A DNA stretch of 64,000 bases from Sarocladium kiliense (GCA_030734395.1 JAUZTG010000029.1:2790001-2854000), one strand, 5' to 3'. Shown: positions 10,742-22,294, counted from the stretch's first letter. Made by a program: numbers and translations. The notes: generated by a model from the sequence alone, not told the origin.

Positions 10742-11088
10742 ACCGATAAATGTCGAGTATTGGAAGAGGAAGGACAGGCGGTCCTTCGGTTTAAGGCAGG
10801 ACTTGAGGACCCAAGAATTGGGAAAGGCTCGCTATGTATGATTAAATCCTTTTGTATCTTATCCATTGGAGCTCCGACTCGAGCCGAACAGAACAGTATT
10901 AAGGAAAAAGCCTCAGGCGTAACTCGAAACATCATGTAGTTGCATTATTCTCTGAAATACTACAAGCGAAGAAACACACAAGCAATAGAACAATAGGCTC
11001 TACCTACACCACACAACTCTTCTCGCCCCTCCCATGTCTGCTCCGGTTTTCTCTTTCCCACTCGTAAAAATCCTTAAAGACAGCGTTC
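10742..11088. other. Convergent intergenic spacer
   Basis: 347 bp tail-to-tail between the 392-aa gene and Aim21; presumed 3' UTRs. The part from 11004 to 11088 may be coding in a second frame (see the Aim21 entry). Confidence 0.5.
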
Positions 11089-14000
11089 TCAAAGATCTTT
11101 GGGTGTATCCTCAACAGAGACAGGCTCGACATCGTTGCCTCCCTGCTTCTTCTCGACCTCCGTCTCGAGCACGCTCTCACCAGCCGTGTTCGCAACAAGG
11201 GTCTTCGTTTCCGTAGGTGGGGCTGCGGCCTCAGCTGAGGAACCAGAGGTGGTTTCCTCGGTAGGTTCTTGCTTGACTGGGGCCTCCTGGGTTGTATCCT
11301 GCTCGGCAGCTTGTTCTGGTTCGGCCGGCTCTGGCTGGGCCTCAATCTCTTGGGGTTCCGAGGTGACGGGAATCTGCTCTGCTTCAGGCTCCGGAACCTT
11401 CTCCTCAACAGCTGGCGTCTCCTCAACAGGTTCAGACTCTTCAGCAGGCTTCTCCTCTGAGGGGTTGCTGACGCTAACACTACCCTCCTCGGGGTCAATT
11501 GACCAACTCGATTCAGCCATCGTGAATGTGAAAGTCGGCACAGCTTGCTTCGGCCCCTCAGCCGGGGGTGCGGGGCTCTTCGCCGGCGCACGCCTCTGCG
11601 GACCCCTCGCCCTGCTCTTTCGAGCGTCCGAAAGCGGGGCCTTCTCCGTCTCGGCCGCCGCAGCAGCAGCCTCTTCCTCTTGCTCCTCCTTCTTCACTGG
11701 GATTTGGGGTCCGATCTTAAGGCGCTTGTTAAGGTCGCTCATAAAACCGGCTTGCAGAGCAGCAATCTTACCGCCGACGGGGCGGTTAGGGACTGGGGGT
11801 TTGGGCTTGGCTGCAACGTCGGCGTTGTCTCCAGAGGTTGACTTGCTGGGACGGGTTGGGACTTGAGGCTTGGGCTTGTCCGAGACCGGAGGGCGCGGCC
11901 TTCCGGCATCGTCACCAGAGCCTTGCCTAGGCTTAGGGCGCTCAGGCACAGCGGGACGGTCTGTTGAGGAGCCCGAGAGCTTTTTCGACGGGCGAGTTGG
12001 AATATCAGGCTTTGGTGGTGATCCAGAAATCGTCGTCACATGCATGGCACTCTCGGGTGTGTCTTCCCATACATCGCGGCTGGGAAACTTTCCACTTCCA
12101 CCAGTGCGTTGAGTTGCCAGATGCGGTCGGCTTTCCCTCCATGATGCGCCGTCGCGGCTACTCCAGTCCTCCGGGCGAATGCCAGCGTTGGCCTCCTTCT
12201 CAGCTAACTCCTCTTGACGCTGGGCGAAAGCGTGGGCCGGTGATGAAACCCGGCCGTGGCTGCTAGTGCGTTGCTTGAGAGGACTCCTGGTCTCTGCCCT
12301 GTGTGCCTTCTCCTCGTCACGAATGTTCCAGTCTTCGGGACGCTTGTGCGTTGCCGCCTCTTGCTCGGCAATCTGTTCTTGTTGTTGAGCGAAGACGTGA
12401 GCCGGGGTCTGAGGGCGCTCGGCGTCGAAAGCAGAGGACTTCCTACGCTTGGGCTCAGGAACCTCGGGCGTCGACACCTCGGCGGTGAAGTGCACACTGC
12501 TCGGGGCGTCTTCCCAAATGTCCTTGCTGGGGAAATGGCGCTGGCGATACCTAGCCTCGGCCTTCTTTTGCTGAATCTCTTGCTCTTTGGCCTTGGCCTC
12601 CTCCTCAGTAAAGAGGGGTTCATACTCTTCGACATCCTCAAGAGGAGTGGAGTTGTGATATTCATGCGAAATAGTGTTGTACAAGCTGGTCGGGCGACTG
12701 GTTGGACGGCTCGGGGGATCCTCCATCTCGAAGGAGCTTCCACGACGTTCTGAGACAGGGTGCACCGCAGGCCGCTGCAGGTATGCGTTGGGGTCCTTCT
12801 GAACCTCATCGGCGGCAAGGATTGGGGCGGTGTACTCGTGCTCATCATCATCGATGGCAGTGTCTTCCTCTCCGTAAGAGCGGTACTCAGGATGCTTAGC
12901 ATCATCAACGTGGATGGGCTTGTCCTCCTCATACGGAGTCAAAGGATTGGGTTGGAATGATTGCTTCAGAGGCGAGGTGGTCGAGTTGTCCTTCGGAGCG
13001 GCAGAAGCCGGTCGTGGAGAGGAAATGCGAGATGCATACTCCTCACTAGCCAGGAAAGCAACCTCGTCGGTCGGGGTGCTTCGGTACTCGGTCGTCTCAC
13101 CTATTAAATGGTTAGTCAAAGGTCTATGTGATTGAGGGTCTGTATGCCCGGTAGGTTGCCGGCATTGCAGCGCACATACCACTTCCGCGGTCCCGGGTCT
13201 CGCGGACGAGCTTATTAAGGTCACTGCTGCTCATGGCGAAGTCATTCTGGCGCTCATGAACTTTGTGATGGTGCTCCTTCTCCAGAAGCTCCGGGTGCTT
13301 CTGGTAGTAAGCCTTCTCAAGCTTGTCCAGGGGAGCGGGACCGTGACCGTGCAGACCATAGCTTCCTGGAGGAAGACTGCGCGACGAACCCTTACGGTGA
13401 TGATGCCGACCGGGGCTGTCATTGCCGGGGGCGGGTGAGGGTGCTTGGACGTCACCCAGATGAGGGTTCATGGGCACACGGTGACCGAATTGGGGAATGC
13501 CGTGCTCGTCGTCAGTACCGTTGCCGGTATCGCTGTGGGTAGAGAAGCTGCTGCTAGGCTTCTTCTTGATGCCCTGTCTCGACGAAGTTCGCTCGACACG
13601 ATCCTCGTGGAAGCTGCCAGGGCGGCTGCGCGGACGACCAAGGCCATACTGAGCAGCTTTATCGGAGTCGGTACGCGTCACGGCTTGGACACGCTGCTTG
13701 GCGCTGAGGGCGGGCAGAGAAGGCTTGGGAGCATGCAACTTAATGTCTTCGCCGATAGTGCGAGTCTGCTCGGGAGACAGAGACCTCCTCTTGGCGAACT
13801 GCTCAGCCTGGAGCTCTCCGGCCACGTTATCGTATTCAAGACCCTCCTCTCCGACGGAGGGCATGCCAACGCTGCCGGCACGTTCGATCGGGTCGTCGGA
13901 CTGTTGATTGTGGCTGTAGTGAGGGCTGTTCCTGAGAGGCTTGGAAATGATGCCCTCGGTGAAGGGAGAAGGGGCGAAACGAGCAGGGTTCGGAGAGACT

Positions 14001-14131
14001 GAGCGGTCGTTGCGCTTAGAAGAGGGACGCGGCGGCACCTTGGGCATACTTGGTGCTGCCGCGTTGTCGCTACCCCTGGTAGGACGGGGGGGAACGGCGG
14101 GTGTTTGTTGCATCGTGGCGGCGGTGCTCAT
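11089..14131 (-). CDS. aim21: Aim21-like actin-patch regulator
   Basis: Long, largely disordered protein, 987 aa, from exons 14131-13180 and 13100-11089 (GTATGT donor, ATAG acceptor, phase 1). The start MSTAATMQQTPAVPPRPTRG gives the proline-rich N-terminus typical of this family. Recurrent PPRP, RPTSRPTS and KFPSRDVWEDTPES / RHFPSKDIWEDAPSS phrases are visible. The conserved block near residues 770-840 reads AALQAGFMSDLNKRLKIGP, then an acidic run and LSDARKSRARGPQRR, the region I associate with Altered inheritance of mitochondria 21. In yeast Aim21 works with Tda2 at cortical actin patches and affects barbed-end assembly. Odd: the stop at 11089-11091 is followed, in another frame, by a protein-like stretch running to 11004. 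The family call rests on recalled similarity. Confidence 0.75.
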
Positions 14132-17100
14132 AGCTGGAAATGCAAGAAGCAGAGAATTGACGCCAGGACCAGATGGAAAATTGGTTGGTAGGGAGATCGG
14201 GGCGAAGTTGGAAGGGGGGGGCTCTCTATGCCTGCAAACAGGTGTAAGCGTCTGACGATAAGCACCCAATCGTGGCGGCCTTGAATCAGGTCTGGTAGTT
14301 GACTTACAAGAAAGTCTAGGACACCTGATGGTCTCTAATAAAACTCGAAAAGAAGCAGTCAGTAGTGCAATTGATTCCAAGATGATGCAAACAATTGGCT
14401 TTTTGCGGTGTAGAAGCCTGGCTGCAAAGCGATAAGCTTTCCTGGCCGATGGACTGTTGCACTGGACGCAGATCGGGAGTTCAGTTCAGCCAAATTCCAG
14501 CAGAACCAGACCGGGTAAAGCTTCAATGCGAGATAATCCAGTCACGGGAAAGGATATGCATGCACTGGGCTGGAGGGCGCGCCGCGCAAGCTTGTGAGGG
14601 AGGGGCGGCGGCGAGAATGCGATGGGAACCAGTAGACTTTGAGGCTTGTGGCTGTTCCGAGACTGGGGTGGGAACTGATAAGAGAAGAAGCGGCCGGGCG
14701 AACAGATTGTCGAGCTGCAGCAAAAGGTCGCCAGGGGTTTTTTGCGTTGCGGCCCGTTGGGAAATGGTGTTGAATCTGCAAGAAGGGTCTGATTGTTGGT
14801 GGGATGGATGGATGGCTGTCTCAAATCCTGTGTGCTTCGGGGGAGGTGATGTTTGTCGATGGAAGACCAAAGGGGTGTTGGTTGGGGCAATGCGCCGGAG
14901 AGAAGGATGCAGAAGATTCACAATGGAATGACAAAAGCACTTACAAGCTGGAATCGGGAGTCAAGAAGCTGAAGTCTTGACGAGCCGGAAGAAAAGCAAC
15001 AGCTATGACGATATGACGAAATTGCCAATGGAGGCGGGAGGATGATGGAGCATAGAATCGGAAGCGGACCCAGTTGAGTCTTGGGTGGTGAGGATGACGA
15101 TGACGATGATGTGATAAGTGCAATGAATCACGGAAGTACAGATAGGAATGGATTTCGATGTTAGAGTTGGATGTAAGATGGAAAGAAGAAGAAAGGAGGA
15201 AGCTATCGTGGAAAACAGGAGTCACACGAGGGAACCAAGGGGGTTCAGTGATGGTTGGCCTCCCGGATACTTGTACCGTCGCAAGCCACGGCCACCGCAG
15301 ACACCCAAACTGAAGCACGTTTGACGACCCTCGTGACGGGGTGAGCTTTTGCAAGTTTGAGGCCGCGTCTACTCCATTTGCAGGGGTTCGTGCAGCTTGG
15401 AAGCTCTGGAGACGGGTACGTACCGTTAGGATCGTGGATGCTCGAGGCTGGATGGCGGCTGCACAGTCTGGACACTGTGCGGCGAGGCGTTGGAGGCGGT
15501 GGAGGGGATCCACGCAGATTGTCTGAGTACAAGCCCTTGATAGGAAAGGGGATCAGCAATGTCGTCAGCTAAAATCGTAAAAATCCCATTTAAGTCCAGA
15601 TCGATTGTGTAATACAATCTTGTCTCATACGAAGTCCAAGCATTCAAAATGAAGCTCCCATGGTCTGACAGTCCGCATCGGCACCATCTCCGTCGTCGCA
15701 CTGGTACACCACAGCCCGCCAAAGCTGGTCGCGGTGCCTGACCACACAGTGCGGCTTTGATCCCCGCACCGCCCCACCAGCGGTCTCCCCGGGCGGTCGG
15801 TGGCTGCAACCGGCAGTGCTGATGCCCCTGTGGACTTGCGTGCTCCAGCGGCCACAGAGCCAATCCTGTGCTGGCAAAGGGTCATCACCGTCTGCAGTGC
15901 TGCCCCTCCTACTCCTGTCACTGGCCGTATCAATCCCACGATGCATCACCTGCAGCATTGAGCGGTCAAGGACTTGCATGTCAGAGAAAAACCTGCAGGA
16001 GCGATGTTTGCTGCAGTTCGTCAGTCCATTCAGCACACGACACGAATAGCATCAATAGCTTAAGCAGCCAAAGTCAAAGAGAGCGTGAGCACTCTACACA
16101 TACCAGCAACTCGTCACTGCTGGTCACCAAACAATAATCACCCCACCACACCCTCCCCAACACAGTGCCGCTCCACCTCTTCGATCCTTCTCGATGGCCA
16201 CTGATCTGGTCTGCGTGACCGCTGCCGAGAGGTCTTCAATCCAGATACATGACGACGGTTCTCTGCATCTCCAGCGCAAACAAAGGCTCTCTGCCGGTAC
16301 GCAGCCTGGCGTCATGCAGGAGCAGTGGCCAGCGCCTGAGAAGCTCCGGGCCTGGCTGTGCTGACTCTACACACTGTGCTTAGGCATGTACCCATGTGCC
16401 CCCAAACTGTGGCTATGATCCCATCACATCATCGACGGCCGCAACTGTGAGATTATTGACACATCATCAGGAATAAAAAAACGTGGGGAAGAACACAAAG
16501 CTCGACCAGATACGATCATCCTCCCGCGATCGATTTACTTCAGAGCCTGCAGAGTTGTTACCTGAGCTGTTTTCCCGGGCCTTCTGCTCCTAAGTTACTG
16601 GGACCATGACGTTTGAATCCCTCCGACCCCCATCACCGCCCATGATGAGGCTGCCAGTGGTGTCATCGTACTTGCGCACAGCCCAGGCACAAGCTCCAAC
16701 TCAATCCAGCCCATTCTCTCGTTATTCTCCCGAAACAGGTTATGTATCGCCTGCCGCGTATTTTCCTTCAATTGAACAACGCGAACAACACGAAGCAGCC
16801 TCCATTGACTCGAGATGCAAAAAATAGACCCAACCCAAGATCCCTGCTCCTCTCAAGCTCATCTAGACCTCTCTAGCTTGCATTCTAGAGAGGATCACGA
16901 TGGACAGTCCCCCGAAAATCCGGGGTTCTGACTTGCTTGGCTAAACGGTGTGCTTTGCTTTTCTTCCACTATTCACTGAACGCGAACCCACCCACATGCC
17001 GCCTGCACGCAACGCTATCCCACTTGGGGCGAAAATCTTGACGCATCACGAGGCGCAAAATTGACCTGCCAACAGCTAGGATAGGCATGTGGTTTGGAAC

Positions 17101-17495
17101 TAGTTTGCGACAAGAGCAAGGGGTCTGCTGTTGCATCGCAACTGTTGGTTCGACTGATTCAGTGTACCAGGTGTATCGTTGGAGCACCCAGCTATCAAAT
17201 CTAAATAGAAATAGTAGTTGGGCGAGTACAACAGCTTACCCAACTCACTACGTGACATGCAAAGCTGACAGTGATGTAGCCAGGAGACGGGTCAGACTAT
17301 CTCGATCTATTGCATTCGAACGGCAAGCCCTGAGGCGATAGAGCGTGGAAGCGCGGTTCGTTGTATATACGATCTACATGCTACCACATACAAACTCAAG
17401 GCTCAGATGCTGCAGGACATACTCTATATCCAACCAGGACTGCTCTCCAAATCATGACAATGATCAACGGACCAGATTAGGTATCCCCTATGGTC
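14132..17495. other. Long intergenic region without supportable gene
   Basis: About 3.4 kb between the Aim21 start and the sulfatase stop. The left part probably carries the Aim21 promoter and leader; there is a GGAT tetranucleotide run near 14803-14817. Open frames of 60-145 codons occur on both strands, but they are mutually overlapping, Arg/Ser/Pro-rich and contain no motif I recognise. I see no tRNA or repeat family. Confidence 0.5.
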
Positions 17496-19064
17496 TCACC
17501 CCTGCTCTTCCTTTCCCAGTGGAGGCATCGCATCAACCTTATACTTCGGAATGCGATCCATCTCCAGCGCATTGGTCACAAAGTCCCACGTCTGTGGCAT
17601 CTCCAACCCATCATGCTTATATCTCTGCAAAGCAGCCACACTCTGCCCATCTCTAAACAGCCAGGGATCGGCCGTCTCCTTCTGCCACCTCTCCACTTCC
17701 ATCCTCATCTCTACCAATGTCTCCTCAAGCTCCTTTCTCCCTGCTAGATTCACCAACTCATCCGGATCAGCATCTAGGTCAAACAGCTCCTCCGCCGGAC
17801 GCTTGATGTAGTTCTTCAGCGTGCGTTGTCCGACCTTCACATCTCCTTCGGGAGTGCGATCTGGGTTCTTGCGGATCCCATCTAGCACCCGACTGGCGTA
17901 AAGGTCGGACGCAAAAGGGAAGTCGAGTTGCCAGCAGATATTGCGGTGGTATTTGAAGCGTTGTGTACGGAGGAAGCGAGTAGGCCAGTAGTTCGCGATT
18001 TCATGGACGGTGTGGGAACCATAGACTCGTTGCTTCCATTGGGCGTCCGGAAGGACCTCGGTTTCTTCGATGATGGAGAGGAACGACCTGCCGAGGCGGC
18101 GAGGATGGATTGGAGGTCGTGTCTCGCGTGTGTATACCACGCCTTTTGGCGGCTCAATAGGTGCGGCGTGGTCGAGTGGTGCCCCAGCCCATTCGAGGAA
18201 GGTTGGGAGGATGTCAATGTAGCTGACCATGTTTGGGTTGCGTATTCCCTGAGCAGAGGTGCGTGGCTTGCGGACTAGGAAGGGCAGCTGAACACCAGCA
18301 TCGTAGAGGGTTGTCTTGGAATTGATGAATGGTGGACCATTGTCGCTGCAGAGGACCACGAGCGTGGTCTCGGCCAGGCCTTGTCGTTCGAGAGCCTCCA
18401 TGACCAAGCCGACACCGTAGTCAAAGCGCTCTATCGCCTTGTAGTACTCGACATACTCCTCACGAGTTTCTGGGAGATCTGTGATCCAGGACGGGATCTC
18501 AACATCTTCTGGTTGGATGTCTGACGCAGTGAACTTGCCGTCACATGTCTCCCTATTACCGAACTCGCCCCTCGTCCAGATGTCTCGATGAGGGTCCACG
18601 TATCCCACTGTGAGATAAAACGGTCGTTTTGACTCATTTGCGTTTCTCATGAAAGCCTCGACTCGCTCTGCAGTCCAAGAAACGTTTCTCGTCTCACTCT
18701 CCTCCCGAACCTCCCAGGGAAAGACATCCTTGGGTCCGACATGAACCTTGCCAATGATGCCAGTCTGGTATCCCAAAGAGTTGAAAAGTCGGGCTCCAGA
18801 CTCGATATGATCGAATGATTGAAAGTGAGATGTGCCACCGAGAAGACCGTACTGGCCAGATTCATGGGGGTGAAGACCGGTGTACATGACTGTACGACTG
18901 GGACTACATGAGGCTGTGCTGGTAAAGGCGCGGTCAAATACTGCCCCCGTGGCAGCAAATGCATCAATGTTGGGCGTCTTTACGCCCTTCGCACCGTAGC
19001 AGCCCAGACATTTCCCCAAGTCATCTGCGATGAGATGAAGGATGTTTCTCCTTGAGTCTGCCAT
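17496..19064 (-). CDS. Sulfatase, N-sulfoglucosamine sulfohydrolase (sulfamidase) type
   Basis: Intronless, 522 aa, starting at MADSRRNILHLIADD; a longer upstream start would add a non-conserved 35-residue leader. Type I sulfatase: metal ligands D14/D15, and the formylglycine motif C53-S-P-S-R57 in STASCSPSRTVMYTG. The order of blocks matches human heparan N-sulfatase SGSH closely: YGLLGGTSHFQSFD, TGIIGKVHVGP, a DPHR motif (VDPHRDIW), CSDNGPPF, ELFDLDADPDELVNLA, and ETADPWLFRDG near the end. It should therefore hydrolyse an N- or O-sulfate on an amino sugar or related sugar. No signal peptide is evident, so it is probably intracellular. It is divergent from the tandem zinc-cluster regulator and lies near a sugar transporter with a shared promoter element. 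Lack of introns could indicate acquisition from bacteria; not tested. Confidence 0.93.
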   Translation of the reverse strand: MADSRRNILHLIADDLGKCLGCYGAKGVKTPNIDAFAATGAVFDRAFTSTASCSPSRTVMYTGLHPHESGQYGLLGGTSHFQSFDHIESGARLFNSLGYQTGIIGKVHVGPKDVFPWEVREESETRNVSWTAERVEAFMRNANESKRPFYLTVGYVDPHRDIWTRGEFGNRETCDGKFTASDIQPEDVEIPSWITDLPETREEYVEYYKAIERFDYGVGLVMEALERQGLAETTLVVLCSDNGPPFINSKTTLYDAGVQLPFLVRKPRTSAQGIRNPNMVSYIDILPTFLEWAGAPLDHAAPIEPPKGVVYTRETRPPIHPRRLGRSFLSIIEETEVLPDAQWKQRVYGSHTVHEIANYWPTRFLRTQRFKYHRNICWQLDFPFASDLYASRVLDGIRKNPDRTPEGDVKVGQRTLKNYIKRPAEELFDLDADPDELVNLAGRKELEETLVEMRMEVERWQKETADPWLFRDGQSVAALQRYKHDGLEMPQTWDFVTNALEMDRIPKYKVDAMPPLGKEEQG

Positions 19065-19261
19065 GATACTGAAGGTGAGCACGCAAGCAAGCAAGCAGTC
19101 CACGTCGCTCCGAAGGTGCCTATTTATTCTCCTGGGATGTCTTTCTTTGATGGTGATCAGTAGGCTCAAGATAAAATGCAGGTCATCCGAAGTTCAAGGT
19201 ATTGCATTTTATCTCGTCCGATCAGTGGCCGGGGCGAGTGGTTGTCGAAGATGAAGCCCAG

Positions 19262-19273
19262 CTCCGGCTCGGT
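19262..19273. promoter_or_regulatory. Shared CGG-type element CTCCGGCTCGGT, copy 1
   Basis: Two CGG triplets two bases apart as a direct repeat. The exact 12-mer recurs at 22239-22250 before the transporter. It lies about 200 bp before the sulfatase ATG. Candidate site of the adjacent regulator (inference). Confidence 0.5.
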
Positions 19274-19293
19274 CTCCCCACTATAAGCTCACA

Positions 19294-19304
19294 CCGGTAC
19301 CGAG
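19294..19304. promoter_or_regulatory. Inverted element CCGGTACCGAG
   Basis: Contains ACCGAG, the reverse complement of the CTCGGT core found in the neighbouring element and in the transporter promoter, forming a CGG-N2-CCG inverted pair. Confidence 0.4.
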
Positions 19305-19659
19305 CTCCCAGCCAAGGACCGACGTGCCGGAGCCTGTACGTTGAACGTTCAAATCGTAATACTGGGACTGAATTGCGTGCCATTCATTGCCCGGCGAATC
19401 AGGTGGCCTACCTGTGTGAAGGGTTATTGGTTCCAAAGGCCTAGTCCTAGCGGACCCTTTGGCCCCCAGGCGAAGCTGGTGATCTGAGGCCTGCCGATTG
19501 GCACGTGGATTGGGTGCAGTTCTGACATCCACACTACTACCAGCGCACCTACAGGGCGACCAGCTTGCCAATCGCATCGTCGGCATGTTGTACTACACAC
19601 GACTTGGGCATGTGACGATTTATCGGACCAAAACTCAGTGTTGATCCCACCCCCGGGAG

Positions 19660-22082
19660 ATGGCGGCTGCGGACGGAGAGGGGGTGCTGAGCGCCCAGCA
19701 TCCCTTGCCTGGTCCTGTCAGACACAAACAGACCTGCGCCCAGTGCAGGGCTCGGAAGGTGTGCCATGGAGTGTCGGTTTCATGGTATCACGAACTCTGA
19801 TACTGACTAATCTCCCAGGTAAAATGCGATGGCAGACTCGATTTCTGCGGCAATTGTGAGAGGCTAGGCTACGACTGTTCCTTTCGAGCATCATCATCTT
19901 CAGGTCCCTCGCACTTTGGGACTGCTTCGTCGACCTCGCCACTTCCTTCACGACTTCCAAAAGGTCGAAGAGTTGCTCGAGCATGCACGGAATGCCACTT
20001 GGCCAAGAGTCGTTGCACCGGAGCAGTGCCGACCTGCCAACGTTGTGCATCCAGGAGTCTCTACTGCGTCTATGAACCGCGCTTGAGCGGTAGTCGTCGC
20101 CAGCCTGACCCAGCTTCACCCTTGCCGGATGCCTCACAGTCCTCTATCGAGACGCAAAGTCCAACGGAGCTAACTGTACCTCGTTCGGCTGGCCTGCAGA
20201 TCTCACCGTCGTATGATATGTTCAATGTTCCTGCAACCATCCAACCGGACACTGCGTAAGACCCGAAGGCCTCCGAGGGATGCGGTATAACTTCCATTTG
20301 TCCAGCTTCTAATGACATGTTGTTAGATATCAACAACAATACCCGTGGCTCACTCGGGAAAGGGTCGTTCCGGCACTCAAGAAATTCTTTGAGCACTTGC
20401 ATTGCTTTCCTAGTCTTGCCTTTCTCCACAGGCCCTCCCTAATGCGCCTCTATCAGACCCAAGAAGCCGATCCTGCTCTCATCGCGTCCATCGTCGCCGT
20501 GTCGTCGAGGCTCCCAGGCACTGCACCGGAAGAGTCAGACATCGGATTTCGGTGTGCAGATCTTGCAGAAAGGTTGGTCAGCGACACCTTCAAGCAACCG
20601 TCGATCTTCCGACTACAGGCTGGTCTCTTGCTCTTGCGCTTCAGGCTGTGGACTGGGTCCCCCAATGATCCCCTTATTCAGATGTCCTATCTGGCCAGAT
20701 CCGCATTTCTCCTTCGCCTCAACTATGAGACCTTCCGTCCATCATCCTTTGTCCAAGAGTCGCGTCGCCGGGTAATGTGGGCAATTTACATGCTGGATGT
20801 CTTGCTCGCCGACGGACTCGCAGAGTACAGCACATGTTCCATCAACACGATCCATCTACGTCTACCGTGCATGGAGGATGACTTTGAGCTCGATACCGAC
20901 ACCCTGTCGGAAAGAGTCAACCCTCACGGGACTGTGACGGGTTGGCGGCTGGGGATAATAGGATACTACATTCGGATTGTTCATATTCATGACCAGATAC
21001 TCCGGTGGGTGTCTCCTGAACGAAGGGCTCTACAACCGACTAACACAACGTCCAGGTATACAAAAAGGCTTATTAACATGAAGACAGAGCCAAATACCGG
21101 CGACTACCTACGCCTCGAAGGAGACCTGTCAGACTTTCAGTCACGTTTACCAGGGCATGAACGCTACTCACAGAAGACTTTGGCACTACGAGCTTTTTCT
21201 CCGCGTCTTGCACGATTTGTGATGACTCATGTTTGGTGGCACGTCTGCCATTGCCAGCTTTTCCGTCCCCTCCTTCCCACAATCCACGAGACCTTCAGTC
21301 AGAAGCTGGCTGATGCTCTGGGCGAGGCTCTGGTCTCCGAGTACCAGCGAAAGTGCCTTGAACACGCATTGCACGCTGTGTCCATAATGTCAGCTTTAAG
21401 AACCTTGAACAATGACGTCTGTATTCTTGAGATGGATATGGCGGAATGCGCTTTCAAGGTCTCGGAGATTCTTCTTCTGAGCAGTGAGGCGACCAGAGGT
21501 TTACTGGGTCTTGGCCGAGCCGAGATCTTACAAAGTGCCTCTGTGTGCCTCCAATTCACGGAGTCAATGCTCGACATGTATCCGACTCTTGAGCCTCTGG
21601 TAAGTGATGCCTTCAAGTGGGCTCACGTAGTGTTTTGAAATGACCGGCTTACATTGATGATAAAGATAATGGATCTGAGAAAGGCATTGAATTCCTTTGC
21701 CAATGAAGAACCATGTTTCACCCGCTCGGCTTCTCATCACACATCGCACAGACAAGCCATTACGAAACACAGCGCTCTTTACAGAGCAACGTTTACGGAC
21801 GACAGTTACAAACTAGAGATCCCAGGCGCCTCTGGTATGCATACGCCGGCTTTATCAACAGCAGGTCAAATTCCTGGTTCGCAAGCCACTCCAACTGCTT
21901 TACTCGAGAGCCAAAACCTCGGGACATTTCCTGGGCTTGCAGAAGGAAATCCTGGCATACGCGGATCGCAAGATGCGTTCTCTTGGCCAAGGGACGTACC
22001 CGACATATGGGATCAAATTTCCCTGTTCCGGGGACCATTCGATGACGCCGAACTCGATGACACTGCTGCAGATGTCGGCTAA
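19660..22082 (+). CDS. Transcription factor with two tandem Zn2Cys6 domains
   Basis: Five-exon model: 19660-19758, 19819-20255, 20327-21004, 21056-21599, 21666-22082; 724 aa, all junctions GT-AG and in frame. Intron 1 falls inside the first zinc cluster (after K33). First cluster: C26, C29, C36, C43, C46, C53. Second cluster: C89, C92, C99, C106, C109, C116. Both are complete with spacing C-x2-C-x6-C-x6-C-x2-C-x6-C, joined by a 35-residue Ser/Pro linker. A fungal-specific regulatory domain follows (HCFPSLAFLHRPSLMRLYQ, later SRRRVMWAIYMLDVLLADGL), so this is a full regulator and not a fragment. The 51-nt intron 3 is a multiple of three without a stop, so its retention would add 17 residues; a CTAAC branch-like site favours splicing. 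It probably controls the flanking sulfatase and transporter (inference). Confidence 0.88.
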
Positions 22083-22204
22083 CGACCCTGATCGACGCTT
22101 GGCCTTTCCACTTCAATCCTAGCAAATACTCACCTAGGGTCTAGTTTTGGGACGCAAGTATTAGCAAATCCATGAAGAATGAAGTTGTGTTCACTAGCGC
22201 CGAT

Positions 22205-22217
22205 CCGGCATCTCGGT
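22205..22217. repeat. 13-bp direct repeat CCGGCATCTCGGT, copy 1
   Basis: Identical to 22282-22294, 77 bp away. Each contains CGG-N5-CGG, a zinc-cluster style direct repeat. Confidence 0.7.
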
Positions 22218-22238
22218 CAGCTCGGTCCGGCATCACCA

Positions 22239-22250
22239 CTCCGGCTCGGT
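22239..22250. promoter_or_regulatory. Shared CGG-type element CTCCGGCTCGGT, copy 2
   Basis: Exact 12-base match to 19262-19273 in the sulfatase/regulator promoter. Confidence 0.55.
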
Positions 22251-22281
22251 GTGCATTTGCGGGGACTTTGGGCTTAGGATA

Positions 22282-22294
22282 CCGGCATCTCGGT
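22282..22294. repeat. 13-bp direct repeat CCGGCATCTCGGT, copy 2
   Basis: Second perfect copy of the 22205-22217 element, same orientation, about 156 bp before the transporter ATG. Confidence 0.7.

Larger units (their letters stand above)
19065..19659. promoter_or_regulatory. Divergent promoter, sulfatase / tandem zinc-cluster regulator
   Basis: 595-bp spacer between two divergent genes. It contains CTCCGGCTCGGT at 19262-19273, identical to a sequence in the transporter promoter, and an inverted neighbour CCGGTACCGAG at 19294-19304. Spaced CGG/CCG triplets are the usual half-sites of Zn2Cys6 regulators. Confidence 0.6.

Noticed and set aside
16606..16827. 73-codon plus-strand frame
   Set aside because: Short and Pro/Ser-rich, with no splice partner or signal peptide.
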